23,221 nucleotides of DNA from Clostridia bacterium (GCA_017503885.1 JAFVSF010000239.1:1-23221); one strand, 5' to 3'. Positions 1 to 7,679 are shown, counted from the stretch's first letter. Notes: generated by a model not told the origin, from the sequence alone. Numbers and translations: made by a program.

Positions 1-744
1 AAGCAACTTCTCGAAGCAGGCGTGCACTTCGGTCACCAAACGAGAAGATGGAACCCAAAGATGAAAAAGTACATCTACGGCGAAAGAAACGGTATTCACA
101 TTATCGACCTTGCAATCACTGTTGACCTTGTTGAAGAAGCATACAAGTTTGTAGTAGACGCAGTTAAGGCTGACAAGACCGTATTATTTGTAGGTACTAA
201 AAAGCAAGCTCAAGAAGCTATCCAACAAGAAGCTGAAAGATGTGGTATGTACTACGTAAACAGCCGTTGGCTTGGTGGTACTTTAACAAACTTCAAGACT
301 ATCAGAACTAGAATTGATAGACTTAACAAGCTTGACAACATGGAAAAGACCGGCGAATTCGATCTTCTTCCAAAGAAAGAAGTTTTAGGACTTAAAGCAG
401 AAAGAGACAAACTTTTATACAACCTCGGTGGTATCAGAGAAATGAAAGGTATCCCAGGCGTTATGTTCGTAGTTGACCCTAACTGTGAAGCAAATGCAGT
501 TAAGGAAGCAAAGAAACTTGGTATTCCAGTAGTAGCTATCACTGATACTAACTGTGATCCAGACCTCGTTGACTACGTAATTTCTGGTAACGACGACGCT
601 ATCAGAGCCGTTAAACTTATCGCATCTATCATTGCAGACGCTGTTATTGAAGCAAAGCAAGGTGAAGACGCTGTAAGACGTAACGTTGAAGATGCTCCAG
701 CTGTTGAAGAAGCACCAGTTGAAGAAGCACCAGTTGAAGCTTAA
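1..744 (+). CDS. rpsB: 30S ribosomal protein S2 (5' partial)
   Basis: Structural protein of the small ribosomal subunit, bound near the S1 site. The reading frame is open from base 1 and starts inside the typical S2 N-terminus (KQLLEAGVHFGHQTRRWNPKM), so only about six or seven residues lie outside the window. Family hallmarks are visible: the HFGHQTRRWNPKM segment, FVGTKKQAQEA, RWLGGTLTNF and the VVDPNCEANAVKEA...VAITDTNCDPD region. The C-terminus carries an acidic Ala/Pro/Glu tail with a repeated EEAPV unit, a species-variable extension. An internal ATG at 22 could be mistaken for the start but would remove conserved S2 residues. It lies 26 bases upstream of tsf, the near-universal rpsB-tsf pairing, so the two are probably co-transcribed from a promoter outside the window. 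Confidence 0.97.
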   Translation, partial: KQLLEAGVHFGHQTRRWNPKMKKYIYGERNGIHIIDLAITVDLVEEAYKFVVDAVKADKTVLFVGTKKQAQEAIQQEAERCGMYYVNSRWLGGTLTNFKTIRTRIDRLNKLDNMEKTGEFDLLPKKEVLGLKAERDKLLYNLGGIREMKGIPGVMFVVDPNCEANAVKEAKKLGIPVVAITDTNCDPDLVDYVISGNDDAIRAVKLIASIIADAVIEAKQGEDAVRRNVEDAPAVEEAPVEEAPVEA

Positions 745-770
745 TTTAAAACTATTAAGGAGAAACAATT

Positions 771-1430
771 ATGAATTTCACCGCACAGGATATTAAGGTA
801 TTAAGAGAAAGAACCGGCGCTGGTATGATGGACTGCAAAAACGCACTCGTTGAATGCGACGGCGATATGGAAAAAGCAGTAGATTACCTTAGAGAAAAGG
901 GTATTGCTAAAGCAGCAAAGAAGGCTGGTAGAATTGCAGCTGAAGGTATCGTAGATAGCTACATCCACATGGGTGGTAAAGTTGGCGTACTTTTAGAAGT
1001 AAACTGCGAAACTGACTTCGTTGCAAAAGGCGATATGTTCAAATCTATCGTTCACGACATCGCTCTTCACATTGCAGCATCTAACCCTGCATACGTTACA
1101 AAGGAAGAAGTTCCTGCAGACGTAATCGAAAAGGAAAAGGCAATTCTTCGTGCTCAAGCACTTGAAGAAGGCAAGCCAGAAAAGATCGTTGACAAAATGG
1201 TAGAAGGTAGAATTAAGTCTTTCTACGAAGACAACTGTCTCCTTTGCCAAAAGTTCGTTAAAGATCCAGACAAGACCATCGAGCAAGTAGTTGTTGAAGC
1301 TACTGCAACTATCGGTGAAAAGATTTCTATTAGAAGATTCGTTCGTTTTGAAATGGGTGAAGGTCTTCAAAAGAAAGAAGAAAACTTTGCTGAAGAAATT
1401 CAAGCACAAGTTGACGCAATGAAAAAATAA
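771..1430 (+). CDS. tsf: Translation elongation factor Ts
   Basis: Guanine nucleotide exchange factor that recycles EF-Tu-GDP to EF-Tu-GTP in the cytosol. The N-terminal UBA-like domain and the EF-Tu-contacting signature TGAGMMDCKNAL (residues about 15-26) are present, followed by the core motif EVNCETDFVAK (about residues 82-92). At 219 aa it is the short EF-Ts form seen in many Firmicutes and cyanobacteria rather than the roughly 280-aa proteobacterial type. A strong AAGGAG ribosome binding site lies about 8 bases before the ATG, and the gene follows rpsB by 26 bases. It ends just before a strong rho-independent terminator, so rpsB-tsf looks like one transcription unit. A CLLC pair near residue 155 is a small oddity with no assigned role. 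Confidence 0.97.
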   Translation: MNFTAQDIKVLRERTGAGMMDCKNALVECDGDMEKAVDYLREKGIAKAAKKAGRIAAEGIVDSYIHMGGKVGVLLEVNCETDFVAKGDMFKSIVHDIALHIAASNPAYVTKEEVPADVIEKEKAILRAQALEEGKPEKIVDKMVEGRIKSFYEDNCLLCQKFVKDPDKTIEQVVVEATATIGEKISIRRFVRFEMGEGLQKKEENFAEEIQAQVDAMKK

Positions 1431-1467
1431 TAAGGGATAGTAAAACTACCCCTAAAAAAGTTAATTT

Positions 1468-1497
1468 TGGGGGTGCGAGTAGCACCCCCATTTTTTT
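1468..1497 (+). terminator. Rho-independent terminator after rpsB-tsf
   Basis: Perfect stem GGGGGTGC (1469-1476) with GCACCCCC (1482-1489), loop GAGTA, extended by a T-A pair and followed by seven T residues (1491-1497). It separates rpsB-tsf from pyrH. Confidence 0.93.
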
Positions 1498-1552
1498 AAA
1501 ACAAAACTACAATGGGCATTAGCTCTAAACAATATAAGATAAGGAGAATATT

Positions 1553-2257
1553 ATGCAAGCAAAATACCAAAGAATATTACTTAAAATAAGTGGAGAGGCT
1601 CTTTCTGGTGGAAAAGGTCACGGATATGATACCGTAGCCCTTTCACAAGTTACAAAACAAGTAGCAGACGTTGCTAAACTCGGCGTTGGCGTTGCCATCG
1701 TAGTTGGTGGTGGTAATTTCTGGAGAGGTAGACAAGGCGACGAAATGGAGCGTGCAACTGCAGATTATATGGGTATGCTTGCAACGGTAATCAATGCTTT
1801 AGCAGTTTCAGATGCTCTTGAAAAACACGGCGTAGAGGCTAGAGTTATGACAGCCCTTTCTATAAGTGGGATAGGCGAAACTTTCAACTATAAAAACGCA
1901 AAAAGATATCTTGCAGAAGGCAAAGTCGTTGTATTTGGTGGTGGCACGGGTAATCCTTATTTTACAACGGATACTGGTGCTGCACTTAGAGCAGTAGAAA
2001 TCGGAGCAGATGCTCTTTTACTTGCAAAGAATATCGACGGTATCTATGATAGCGATCCAAAGAAAAATCCAAACGCTAAAAAGTTTGACAAACTCACCTA
2101 TGACGAGTACGTAAATTTAGGTCTTAAAGCACTTGACACTTCAGCAGTAGTAATGTGTAAAGAAAACGGACTTAAAATTCACGCTTTCGGTTTAGAGGGT
2201 GAAAATTCAATAGTAAATGCAGTAACGGGCGATACGGCAGGCACAATCGTATACTAA
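1553..2257 (+). CDS. pyrH: UMP kinase (uridylate kinase)
   Basis: Bacterial hexameric UMP kinase of the amino acid kinase fold; phosphorylates UMP to UDP with ATP, feeding pyrimidine nucleotide synthesis. Characteristic segments are the N-terminal LLKISGEAL, the glycine-rich VVGGGNFWRG (nucleotide and phosphate binding), the MGMLATVINALAV helix, and the GGGTGNPYFTTDTGAALRA plus AKNIDGIYDSDPKKNP segments of the ATP/UMP site. Length, 234 aa, is normal. The start is supported by AAGGAG about 7 bases upstream of the ATG. Its usual partner frr lies downstream, but here a 304-base gap holding a repeat element and a new promoter intervenes. No clear dedicated promoter was seen in the 55 bases after the tsf terminator, so readthrough or a poor promoter may drive it. 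Confidence 0.97.
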   Translation: MQAKYQRILLKISGEALSGGKGHGYDTVALSQVTKQVADVAKLGVGVAIVVGGGNFWRGRQGDEMERATADYMGMLATVINALAVSDALEKHGVEARVMTALSISGIGETFNYKNAKRYLAEGKVVVFGGGTGNPYFTTDTGAALRAVEIGADALLLAKNIDGIYDSDPKKNPNAKKFDKLTYDEYVNLGLKALDTSAVVMCKENGLKIHAFGLEGENSIVNAVTGDTAGTIVY

Positions 2258-2288
2258 GATAGTTCAATTATAATTTGTGTTTGATTAT

Positions 2289-2413
2289 GTAAAGGCTTAT
2301 ATGCTTCGTAATACGGCGTTTTTTGTGGCTTGTTGCAATTCCTACGACCAACAAGGTCGCTCCCTTGCCCCAAGCACTCAAAAACCTTGTCTTACTCGCA
2401 TCTAATACTTTAC
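2289..2413. repeat. MITE-like nested-palindrome repeat, copy 1
   Basis: 125-bp element with imperfect inverted ends. The left end reads GTAAAGGCTTATATGC; the right end read on the other strand is GTAAAGTATTAGATGCG. Inside are a middle stem (GCTTG with CAAGC, flanked by T and A runs) and an apical hairpin CGACC-AACAA-GGTCG (2345-2359). The same layout, length and positions recur at 7341, 7471 and 21913. It fills much of the pyrH-frr gap, which is usually short in Firmicutes. Short open frames of 60-71 aa across it are not credible genes. Confidence 0.85.
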
Positions 2414-2477
2414 CTTTATCAATCAAAATTATAATTTCACTTTTACATTTTAAAATTATAAGAATTTTGCAAACGTA

Positions 2478-2506
2478 TTGCATTTTACAAAAAAATAATA
2501 TATAAT
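2478..2506 (+). promoter_or_regulatory. Sigma-A-type promoter for frr-uppS-cdsA
   Basis: TTGCAT (2478-2483), 17-base spacer, perfect TATAAT (2501-2506), about 55 bases before the frr start. It lies downstream of repeat copy 1, so it would restore transcription if the repeat interrupts readthrough from pyrH. Confidence 0.7.
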
Positions 2507-2561
2507 TATGTAAACTACGGTATATTTTAGTTATACTGAATAATATATAAGGAGAACAATT

Positions 2562-3137
2562 ATGGCATTAGATATAGAAAAAGTTGAGATGATAATTCTC
2601 GAGGCAGAAGAAAGATTTCAAAAAACTACCGACGTTTTCCGTTCGGATTTAGCGTCTATTAGAGCAGGAAGAGCAAATCCTCACGTTCTTGACAAAATTA
2701 GAGTAGACTATTACGGAGAATTATCTCCTATTAACCAAGTTGGTAACATTGCCGTTCAAGACGGACAATGTTTAGTAATTTCTCCTTGGGATAAGTCTTT
2801 ACTTAGAACTATCGAAAAGGCAATTCAAGTTTCTGATATCGGTATTAACCCAACTAACGACGGTAACGTTATAAGACTTGTTTTCCCAACTCTTACCGAA
2901 GAGAGAAGAAAGGAAATCGTTAAGCAAGTTAAAAAGATGAGTGAAGAATCTAAGGTTGCACTTAGAAACATTAGAAGAGATTGTCTTGACTCTCTTAAGA
3001 AAATGAATAAAGCAAAAGAGATGACCGACGACGAATACGCAGGCTACGAGGCAGACGTTGAAAAGTCTGTAACCAAGGCTATTGAAGCTGTTGAAAAACT
3101 CACTGCGGAAAAAGAGAAGGAAATTCTTACAGTATAA
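2562..3137 (+). CDS. frr: Ribosome recycling factor
   Basis: Splits post-termination ribosomes together with EF-G in the cytosol. The 191-aa length is typical of RRF. Diagnostic features are LASIRAGRANPHVLDKIRVDYYG (domain I start, with the RAGRA turn at residues about 34-38), the small domain II segment around VISPWDKSLLRTIEKAI, and the long C-terminal coiled-coil helix with ERRKEIVKQVKKMSEE and RNIRRDCLDSLKKM. The ATG is preceded by AAGGAG at about 8 bases. The stop codon shares one base with the uppS start (TAATG at 3135-3139), which implies translational coupling. Transcription probably starts at the TTGCAT/TATAAT promoter just upstream. Identification is secure. Confidence 0.97.
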   Translation: MALDIEKVEMIILEAEERFQKTTDVFRSDLASIRAGRANPHVLDKIRVDYYGELSPINQVGNIAVQDGQCLVISPWDKSLLRTIEKAIQVSDIGINPTNDGNVIRLVFPTLTEERRKEIVKQVKKMSEESKVALRNIRRDCLDSLKKMNKAKEMTDDEYAGYEADVEKSVTKAIEAVEKLTAEKEKEILTV

Positions 3138-3835
3138 TGGCTGATAAAGAGAGAAAACTTAAACACGTCGGCTTTATTATGGATGGAAACGGCAGGTGGG
3201 CAAAGGCACGCCAAAAGCCAAGAACGTTTGGGCATAAAAAAGGTGCAGACGCTATAATAGACGTGTTAGAAGAGTGTTTTAATAACGGTGTTACTGTGGT
3301 TAGTTTATATGCTTTTTCCACGGAAAATTGGTCACGCCCAAAAGAAGAAATTGATGCGATATTCGACTTATTGGACAACTTTTTGAAAAAATACTCTAAA
3401 AAATTATATGAAAAAAAAGCCCGTCTAGTTATTTCTGGCGACCTATCTCCCGTAAGCAAGGGACTTAGAGAAAGATGCGAAAAACTAGTGGCAGATACTG
3501 CGTGTTTTAACGAATACGTTTTAAACATTGCTTTAAACTATGGTTCTAGAAACGAACTTGTACGTGCGTTTAATTTGTTAAAAGGAAAAGGCGAAGAAAT
3601 AACCGAAGAGGATATTTCCAAGGCGTTATATACGGCAGACCTCCCAGATATCGACCTCGTTGTAAGAACGAGTGGCGAGATGAGGCTTTCAAACTTTTTC
3701 CTTTGGCAATGTGCGTATGCAGAATTTTATTTTACCGACGTTTTATGGCCAGATTTTAACAAGGAAGAAACAAAAAAGGCTATCGAATGGTTTTACGGTA
3801 GGAAAAGAAGATTTGGTGGTATAGAAAATGCTTAA
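3137..3835 (+). CDS. uppS: Isoprenyl transferase (undecaprenyl diphosphate synthase)
   Basis: Cis-prenyltransferase that adds isopentenyl-PP units to farnesyl-PP to give undecaprenyl-PP, the lipid carrier for peptidoglycan and wall polymers. Family signatures: HVGFIMDGNGRWAK with the Mg-binding Asp at residue 16, FGHKKGADA, VSLYAFSTENWSRP, and the C-terminal RTSGEMRLSNFFLWQ plus AEFYFTDVLWPDF, which carries the substrate diphosphate-binding Arg residues and dimer contacts. Length 232 aa is at the short end of normal. The start overlaps the frr stop by one base and the end overlaps the cdsA start by 8 bases, so frr-uppS-cdsA is a tightly coupled operon. No separate Shine-Dalgarno is needed for coupled initiation, although AAAGAGAAGGA lies in the frr end. 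Confidence 0.96.
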   Translation: MADKERKLKHVGFIMDGNGRWAKARQKPRTFGHKKGADAIIDVLEECFNNGVTVVSLYAFSTENWSRPKEEIDAIFDLLDNFLKKYSKKLYEKKARLVISGDLSPVSKGLRERCEKLVADTACFNEYVLNIALNYGSRNELVRAFNLLKGKGEEITEEDISKALYTADLPDIDLVVRTSGEMRLSNFFLWQCAYAEFYFTDVLWPDFNKEETKKAIEWFYGRKRRFGGIENA

Positions 3836-4700
3836 ACGAATTATCACAGGGGCATCTATCGCTATAGTTTGGGTTGTATTTTTCTTACTTAAGGCGTTTG
3901 TAAAAGTTGACGTTTACGGCACTACGCTTGGCACGTTCCTCTTTGACTTTATGCTTTTATGTATGGCAGCCCTCGGTGCAAACGAGATGCTTCGTATATT
4001 TGAAAAAAAAATAGTTAAACCACACAGGGTAATTACGGTTTTATATCCAATCTTCCTTTTACCAATGATGTCTTTATTTGGTATTGAGTGGGCTGTTATA
4101 ATAACTATGACTGCTATTTTGGCAGTTTTAGCAGTTGCCGTACCTTGTCACGAAACGGTAACCGTAGAAGGAATTGCATTAACTTTCCTTTCAATGGTTT
4201 ATCCGTCTGGTCTTTTAGTATGTTTAGTAGCGATAAACCATTTAGCACCTTATTCTGCTTTAGTGCTTGCATTTGCAGTAAGTCCGTTAGCAGACGTTAT
4301 GGCGTACTTTGTAGGAAGTTCGTTTAAAGGCCCTAAACTTTGCCCTAAAGTTAGTCCAAATAAAACGATTAGTGGTGCTATAGGTGGACTTTTGGGTGGT
4401 GTTATCGCTGCAGTTCTCGTTTGTACGGTGCTTTATAATGCTACGGGATATACCGTTCATTATCTTTCTAATATATGGGAAGAAATATTGCTTTACATTG
4501 CAATAGGTTTTGTAGGTGCAGTATTTACTATACTTGGCGATTTGGTTGAAAGCCTTATGAAACGTAAACTTGGCATAAAAGATATGGGTAAACTTCTACC
4601 AGGTCACGGTGGGGTTATGGATAGAATAGACGGTCTTTTATTTGAAGCCCCTCTCATTGCATTTTTGTTCTGTGCTATATTGCCGGTGCTTATTGCGTGA
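3828..4700 (+). CDS. cdsA: Phosphatidate cytidylyltransferase (CDP-DAG synthase)
   Basis: Integral membrane enzyme that makes CDP-diacylglycerol from CTP and phosphatidic acid, the entry to phospholipid synthesis. The protein is 290 aa with several hydrophobic spans. It carries the complete CDP-DAG synthase signature at residues about 242-269: SLMKR, then KD (IKDMG), then PGHGGVMDRIDG, where the Asp residues bind metal. A preceding SPNKTISGAIGG segment is also typical. The first hydrophobic segment begins at about residue 8, so the chosen ATG (overlapping uppS by 8 bases) gives a normal N-terminus. It is the last gene before a small gap that holds a direct repeat and a hairpin ahead of dxr. 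Confidence 0.95.
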   Translation: MLKRIITGASIAIVWVVFFLLKAFVKVDVYGTTLGTFLFDFMLLCMAALGANEMLRIFEKKIVKPHRVITVLYPIFLLPMMSLFGIEWAVIITMTAILAVLAVAVPCHETVTVEGIALTFLSMVYPSGLLVCLVAINHLAPYSALVLAFAVSPLADVMAYFVGSSFKGPKLCPKVSPNKTISGAIGGLLGGVIAAVLVCTVLYNATGYTVHYLSNIWEEILLYIAIGFVGAVFTILGDLVESLMKRKLGIKDMGKLLPGHGGVMDRIDGLLFEAPLIAFLFCAILPVLIA

Positions 4701-4729
4701 GAATAAACTTTCAAAGTTGAGAATAAACT
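4698..4729 (+). repeat. Short direct repeat at the cdsA 3' end
   Basis: TGAGAATAAACT occurs at 4698-4709 and again at 4718-4729, a 20-base period. The first copy contains the cdsA stop codon. It looks like a small duplication; no function is apparent. Confidence 0.6.
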
Positions 4730-4737
4730 AATATAAA

Positions 4738-4773
4738 ATGCTCACTTAAATTATGGGTGAGCATATTTTTTAA
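4738..4773 (+). terminator. Hairpin with T-run between cdsA and dxr
   Basis: Stem ATGCTCAC (4738-4745) with GTGAGCAT (4757-4764), 11-base loop, then ATTTTTT. It has intrinsic terminator form, yet it sits only a few bases before the dxr ribosome binding site (AAAGGA, about 4772-4777). It may attenuate transcription into dxr-rseP rather than end the operon fully, since no convincing new promoter was seen after it. Confidence 0.75.
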
Positions 4774-4782
4774 AGGAATATT

Positions 4783-5925
4783 ATGATAAAAATAGCCCTT
4801 CTTGGCAGTACGGGGTCAATAGGTAGACAAGTTTTAAATACCGTTGCCCGCCATAGCGATAAATTTCAAATAGTATCACTTGCTGCTAATTCAAGTGTAG
4901 AACTTTTTTCAAAGCAGATAAACGAATTTAAGCCTAAAATTGCTTGTCTAACGGATAGCGTTGCTGCGTCTAAACTTACCGAAATTCCTTTCGGTACTAC
5001 GCTTTATACTGGCGAAAAGGCAATGCTCCACGCAATAACCGAGGACTGTGATATAGTAATGGCAGCCGTTTCGGGCTTTGCAGGTATGGAGCCTGTTTTA
5101 GAGGCTATAAGTCTTGGTAAAGACGTAGCACTCGCCAACAAAGAAACACTCGTTGCAGGTGGAAATATCGTAATGAAAGCCGTTAGAGAAAAGGGAGTAA
5201 GACTTATTCCAGTAGATAGCGAGCATTCTGCAATTTTCCAATGTTTAAACTTTGATTTAAACGCCAAGTTTAAAAAACTTATTTTAACTGCAAGTGGTGG
5301 TGCGTTTAGAAATTACACAAAGCAAGAGGTTGCCTCGTTAAAAGCACAAGAGGCGTTAAAACATCCAAACTGGCTTATGGGCAAGAAGATTACGATAGAT
5401 TGTGCAACTCTTTTGAACAAAGGTTTAGAGGTTATAGAGGCGTGTCACTTATACAATGCTCCGTTATCTAAAGTAGAGGCAATCGTGCATCCCGAGAGTA
5501 TAATTCACTCGATGGTAGAATTTGACGACGGTGCAGTAATGGCTCAACTTGGTTTTCCGTCAATGGAAATACCAATTCAACTCGCTTTAACCTATCCCGA
5601 AAGACTTAGAACGGACGTTCCTCTTTTAGAACTTGCAGGCAAGAGTTTGACGTTTGGAAAAATTGATGAAGACAAATATCCTTGCTTTAGTTTAGCGTTA
5701 AAATCGTTTGAAATGGGCGACAACTTTGCCTGTGCAATGAACGCTGCAAACGAGGTGGCAGTTGGACTTTATTTACAAGATAAAATAGGTTTTTACGATA
5801 TTTCTGACTTAATTGAGCACGTATTGGGCAAAATAGAAAGGTTAGAAGTAACTAAAGACAGTTTATTATATACCGACCACATGGCAAGAGAGTTGGTTTA
5901 TCAAAAGGTAGGAGTTAAAAATTGA
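4783..5925 (+). CDS. dxr: 1-deoxy-D-xylulose 5-phosphate reductoisomerase
   Basis: NADPH-dependent rearrangement and reduction of DXP to 2-C-methyl-D-erythritol 4-phosphate, the committed step of the MEP isoprenoid pathway. Visible: the NADPH-binding GSTGSIG at residues 8-14, the LANKETLV segment, the metal and substrate site PVDSEHSAIFQ, ASGGAFR, HPNWLMGKKITIDCATLLNKGLEVIEA (second acidic metal ligands), and VHPESIIHSMVEFDDG. The 380-aa length is standard. The gene ends within a 4-base overlap with rseP (TTGA). Its product supplies isopentenyl-PP used by the nearby uppS, so placement makes metabolic sense and matches the order in other Firmicutes. The pathway partner ispG, often next after rseP, is not in this window. 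Confidence 0.97.
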   Translation: MIKIALLGSTGSIGRQVLNTVARHSDKFQIVSLAANSSVELFSKQINEFKPKIACLTDSVAASKLTEIPFGTTLYTGEKAMLHAITEDCDIVMAAVSGFAGMEPVLEAISLGKDVALANKETLVAGGNIVMKAVREKGVRLIPVDSEHSAIFQCLNFDLNAKFKKLILTASGGAFRNYTKQEVASLKAQEALKHPNWLMGKKITIDCATLLNKGLEVIEACHLYNAPLSKVEAIVHPESIIHSMVEFDDGAVMAQLGFPSMEIPIQLALTYPERLRTDVPLLELAGKSLTFGKIDEDKYPCFSLALKSFEMGDNFACAMNAANEVAVGLYLQDKIGFYDISDLIEHVLGKIERLEVTKDSLLYTDHMARELVYQKVGVKN

Positions 5926-7340
5926 TAACTAGTAATTTACTTTCATTTGCTTCCTCGCTAAAAACCGTTGGTTTTGTTATGGGAGCGTTACTTATACTTA
6001 TGATAATGATAACCGTACACGAGTTCGGTCATTACGTTGTAGGTAAACTTTTTAAATTTAAAATCAACGAATTTGCAATAGGTATGGGGCCGGCAATCTT
6101 TAAAAAGAAGATGAAATCTGGCGAAGATTTTTCTATAAGAGCATTGCCTATAGGTGGTTTTTGTGCTTTTGAGGGCGAAGACGACGACGGCGACGATCCA
6201 AACTGTTTTAACAATAAAAAGCCGTGGCAAAGAATACTCGTTTTAGTTGCAGGAGCAACTATGAACTATCTTTTAGCCTTGCTCATCATTATAATTTCTA
6301 TGAGTTGCTACGGTCAAACGGTTATGGGTGGTGGCAAGTTTATAGAAGATAGTGCATACGTTGGTTACACACTTCAAGACGACGATTTAATTGTTTCTAT
6401 AAAAGAAGAAAACGGCAAGCATAAAACCAATATCTTTATCGCTACCGACCTCGTTGCCTCGCTCAATCACAAAAAGCAAGGCGATATAGTTTTAGTTGAT
6501 ATTATTCGTGACGGAAAGCAAATTGACAACGTGCCGGTAAAACTAAGGTGCGACGTAGAGTGCAAAAACGTCACGATGGTAAGCGACTGCTACAAAGCAC
6601 TTGGAATAGGCTCTACTATGATGCTTAAAGTAACCGAAAGCAAGTGGTTTAAAGAGGGCGATTACATTAAAAAACTCGTAGATAGGGGTATAGACGCAAG
6701 CGAAACTTATCACGATTTTGAAGAGTTTTTATATACCTATGAAGATTTCATCAGCGTGCTAGAAGATAAAAAAGCAGGCGACGTAGTTACTTTTTGGGTA
6801 GGAAGAACGGGCTACGAAGCATCTGTTCCCGTTATGGTAGAACTCGACGAAAACTGGGAAAGCGTTGATAAAAGTAGCCAAAGTGAAGTGCTTGCATATT
6901 TTGGCATCAACTCTTTTGAGTACGGCTATTATACTACTGCAAAATATCAAAAATTAGGATTTTTCCAAACCATAGGTCATGCGTTTGGCTACTCTATAAG
7001 GGTAGGAGGTATGATACTTAAAACGCTAGGTCAACTCTTAACTGGTGCATTAGGTATCAACGCCGTAGGTGGCACGGTTACAACCATTGTAACGACTACT
7101 AAAATTATTAGTTACGGCTTTGTTTACGCTTTAGAAATTGCCGCAATGATAGGTGTAAACTTAGCAGTTTTCAACCTTTTACCAATCCCTGCATTAGACG
7201 GTTCAAGAATAGTATTTTGTTTAATCGAGTGGGTAAGAGGTAAGCCTATAAGTCGAAAAATCGAGGGAATTATACACGGCGTAGGTTTAATATTTATTTT
7301 AGGATTTGCTATATTGGTTGATGTTCTTCAATTCATCTAA
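5922..7340 (+). CDS. rseP: Site-2-type intramembrane zinc metalloprotease (RseP/RasP family)
   Basis: Membrane protease that cleaves transmembrane segments of anti-sigma factors or remnant signal peptides. The zinc motif HEFGH is at residues 33-37 inside the first hydrophobic span. The C-terminal partner motif is in NLLPIPALDGSRI, with the metal-binding Asp at residue 426. Between them lie a membrane span near residues 100-120 and a long extracytoplasmic region (about 125-340) where one or two PDZ-like domains are expected but only weakly recognisable. At 472 aa it is longer than many Firmicutes homologues. The start is TTG overlapping the dxr stop, supported by a GGTAGGAG Shine-Dalgarno; starting at the later Met 20 would leave too little before HEFGH. 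The stop is immediately followed by repeat copy 2. Confidence 0.93.
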   Translation: MITSNLLSFASSLKTVGFVMGALLILMIMITVHEFGHYVVGKLFKFKINEFAIGMGPAIFKKKMKSGEDFSIRALPIGGFCAFEGEDDDGDDPNCFNNKKPWQRILVLVAGATMNYLLALLIIIISMSCYGQTVMGGGKFIEDSAYVGYTLQDDDLIVSIKEENGKHKTNIFIATDLVASLNHKKQGDIVLVDIIRDGKQIDNVPVKLRCDVECKNVTMVSDCYKALGIGSTMMLKVTESKWFKEGDYIKKLVDRGIDASETYHDFEEFLYTYEDFISVLEDKKAGDVVTFWVGRTGYEASVPVMVELDENWESVDKSSQSEVLAYFGINSFEYGYYTTAKYQKLGFFQTIGHAFGYSIRVGGMILKTLGQLLTGALGINAVGGTVTTIVTTTKIISYGFVYALEIAAMIGVNLAVFNLLPIPALDGSRIVFCLIEWVRGKPISRKIEGIIHGVGLIFILGFAILVDVLQFI

Positions 7341-7467
7341 TTTAAAGGCTTATATACTTCGCAAAAGTGCGTTACTGCTTTAAAGTCTAAACCCCGATGA
7401 CCACAGAGGTCTATCGTGTCTTATCCTTTAAAGCGAGCCTTCTTTTGCTCGCATCTAATCCTTTAAA
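7341..7467. repeat. MITE-like nested-palindrome repeat, copy 2
   Basis: 127-bp copy whose first base follows the rseP stop codon. The left end TTTAAAGGCTTATATACTTC and the right end read on the other strand, TTTAAAGGATTAGATGCGAG, are imperfect inverted repeats. Middle stem GCTTTAAAG/CTTTAAAGC is perfect over 9 bp. The apical hairpin is CGATGACC-ACAGA-GGTC-T-ATCG (7395-7416). Read in the frame used by the glycoside hydrolase at copy 4, it would encode FKGLYTSQKCVTAL and then a TGA stop. Confidence 0.88.
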
Positions 7468-7470
7468 TAC

Positions 7471-7596
7471 TTTAAAGACTTATATACTTCGCAATACTTT
7501 GTTCTTTGCTTTTTATAGACATTCCTGCGACCAAAGAGGTCGCTCCCTGCCTCTAAAAAGCAAACGCCTTGTCTTGCTCGTATCTAACCCTTTAAA
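7471..7596. repeat. MITE-like nested-palindrome repeat, copy 3
   Basis: 126-bp copy, same orientation as copy 2 and only 3 bases from it. Ends: TTTAAAGACTTATATAC and, on the other strand, TTTAAAGGGTTAGATACG. It has the clearest middle stem, TTTGCTTTTTA (7505-7515) with TAAAAAGCAAA (7554-7564), 11 bp perfect, and the apical hairpin GCGACC-AAAGA-GGTCGC (7527-7543). Confidence 0.88.
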
Positions 7597-7669
7597 ACTC
7601 ACTTTGTAGGGGTAAAATAAGGAGTGGAGCGTCACGCTCCCAACGTCACATTGCCACGTTGCCGTCACG
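7597..7669. repeat. Second repeat family (GTCACG hairpin repeat), copy A
   Basis: Directly follows repeat copy 3. It shares with 22040-22100 the run ACTCACTTTGTAGGGGT (there ATCACTCTATAGGAGT), a TAAG-GTGGA segment, and a hairpin with loop TCA: GGAGCG-TCA-CGCTCC (7626-7640). Further GTCAC and GTTGCC units follow. Both copies sit next to a copy of the larger repeat. Confidence 0.7.
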
Positions 7670-7679
7670 ATTTATTCTT

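Noticed and set aside
1498..1552. Dedicated pyrH promoter
   Set aside because: TACAAT and TATAAG-like hexamers occur but none has an acceptable -35 partner at 16-18 bases.
2268..2505. Open frames of 60-71 codons on both strands between pyrH and frr
   Set aside because: They run across repeat copy 1 and the frr promoter, lack ribosome binding sites and show no protein-like conservation signals.
7397..7609. 70-codon frame after rseP
   Set aside because: It lies inside repeat copies 2 and 3; the translation is the repeat read through, with no Shine-Dalgarno.
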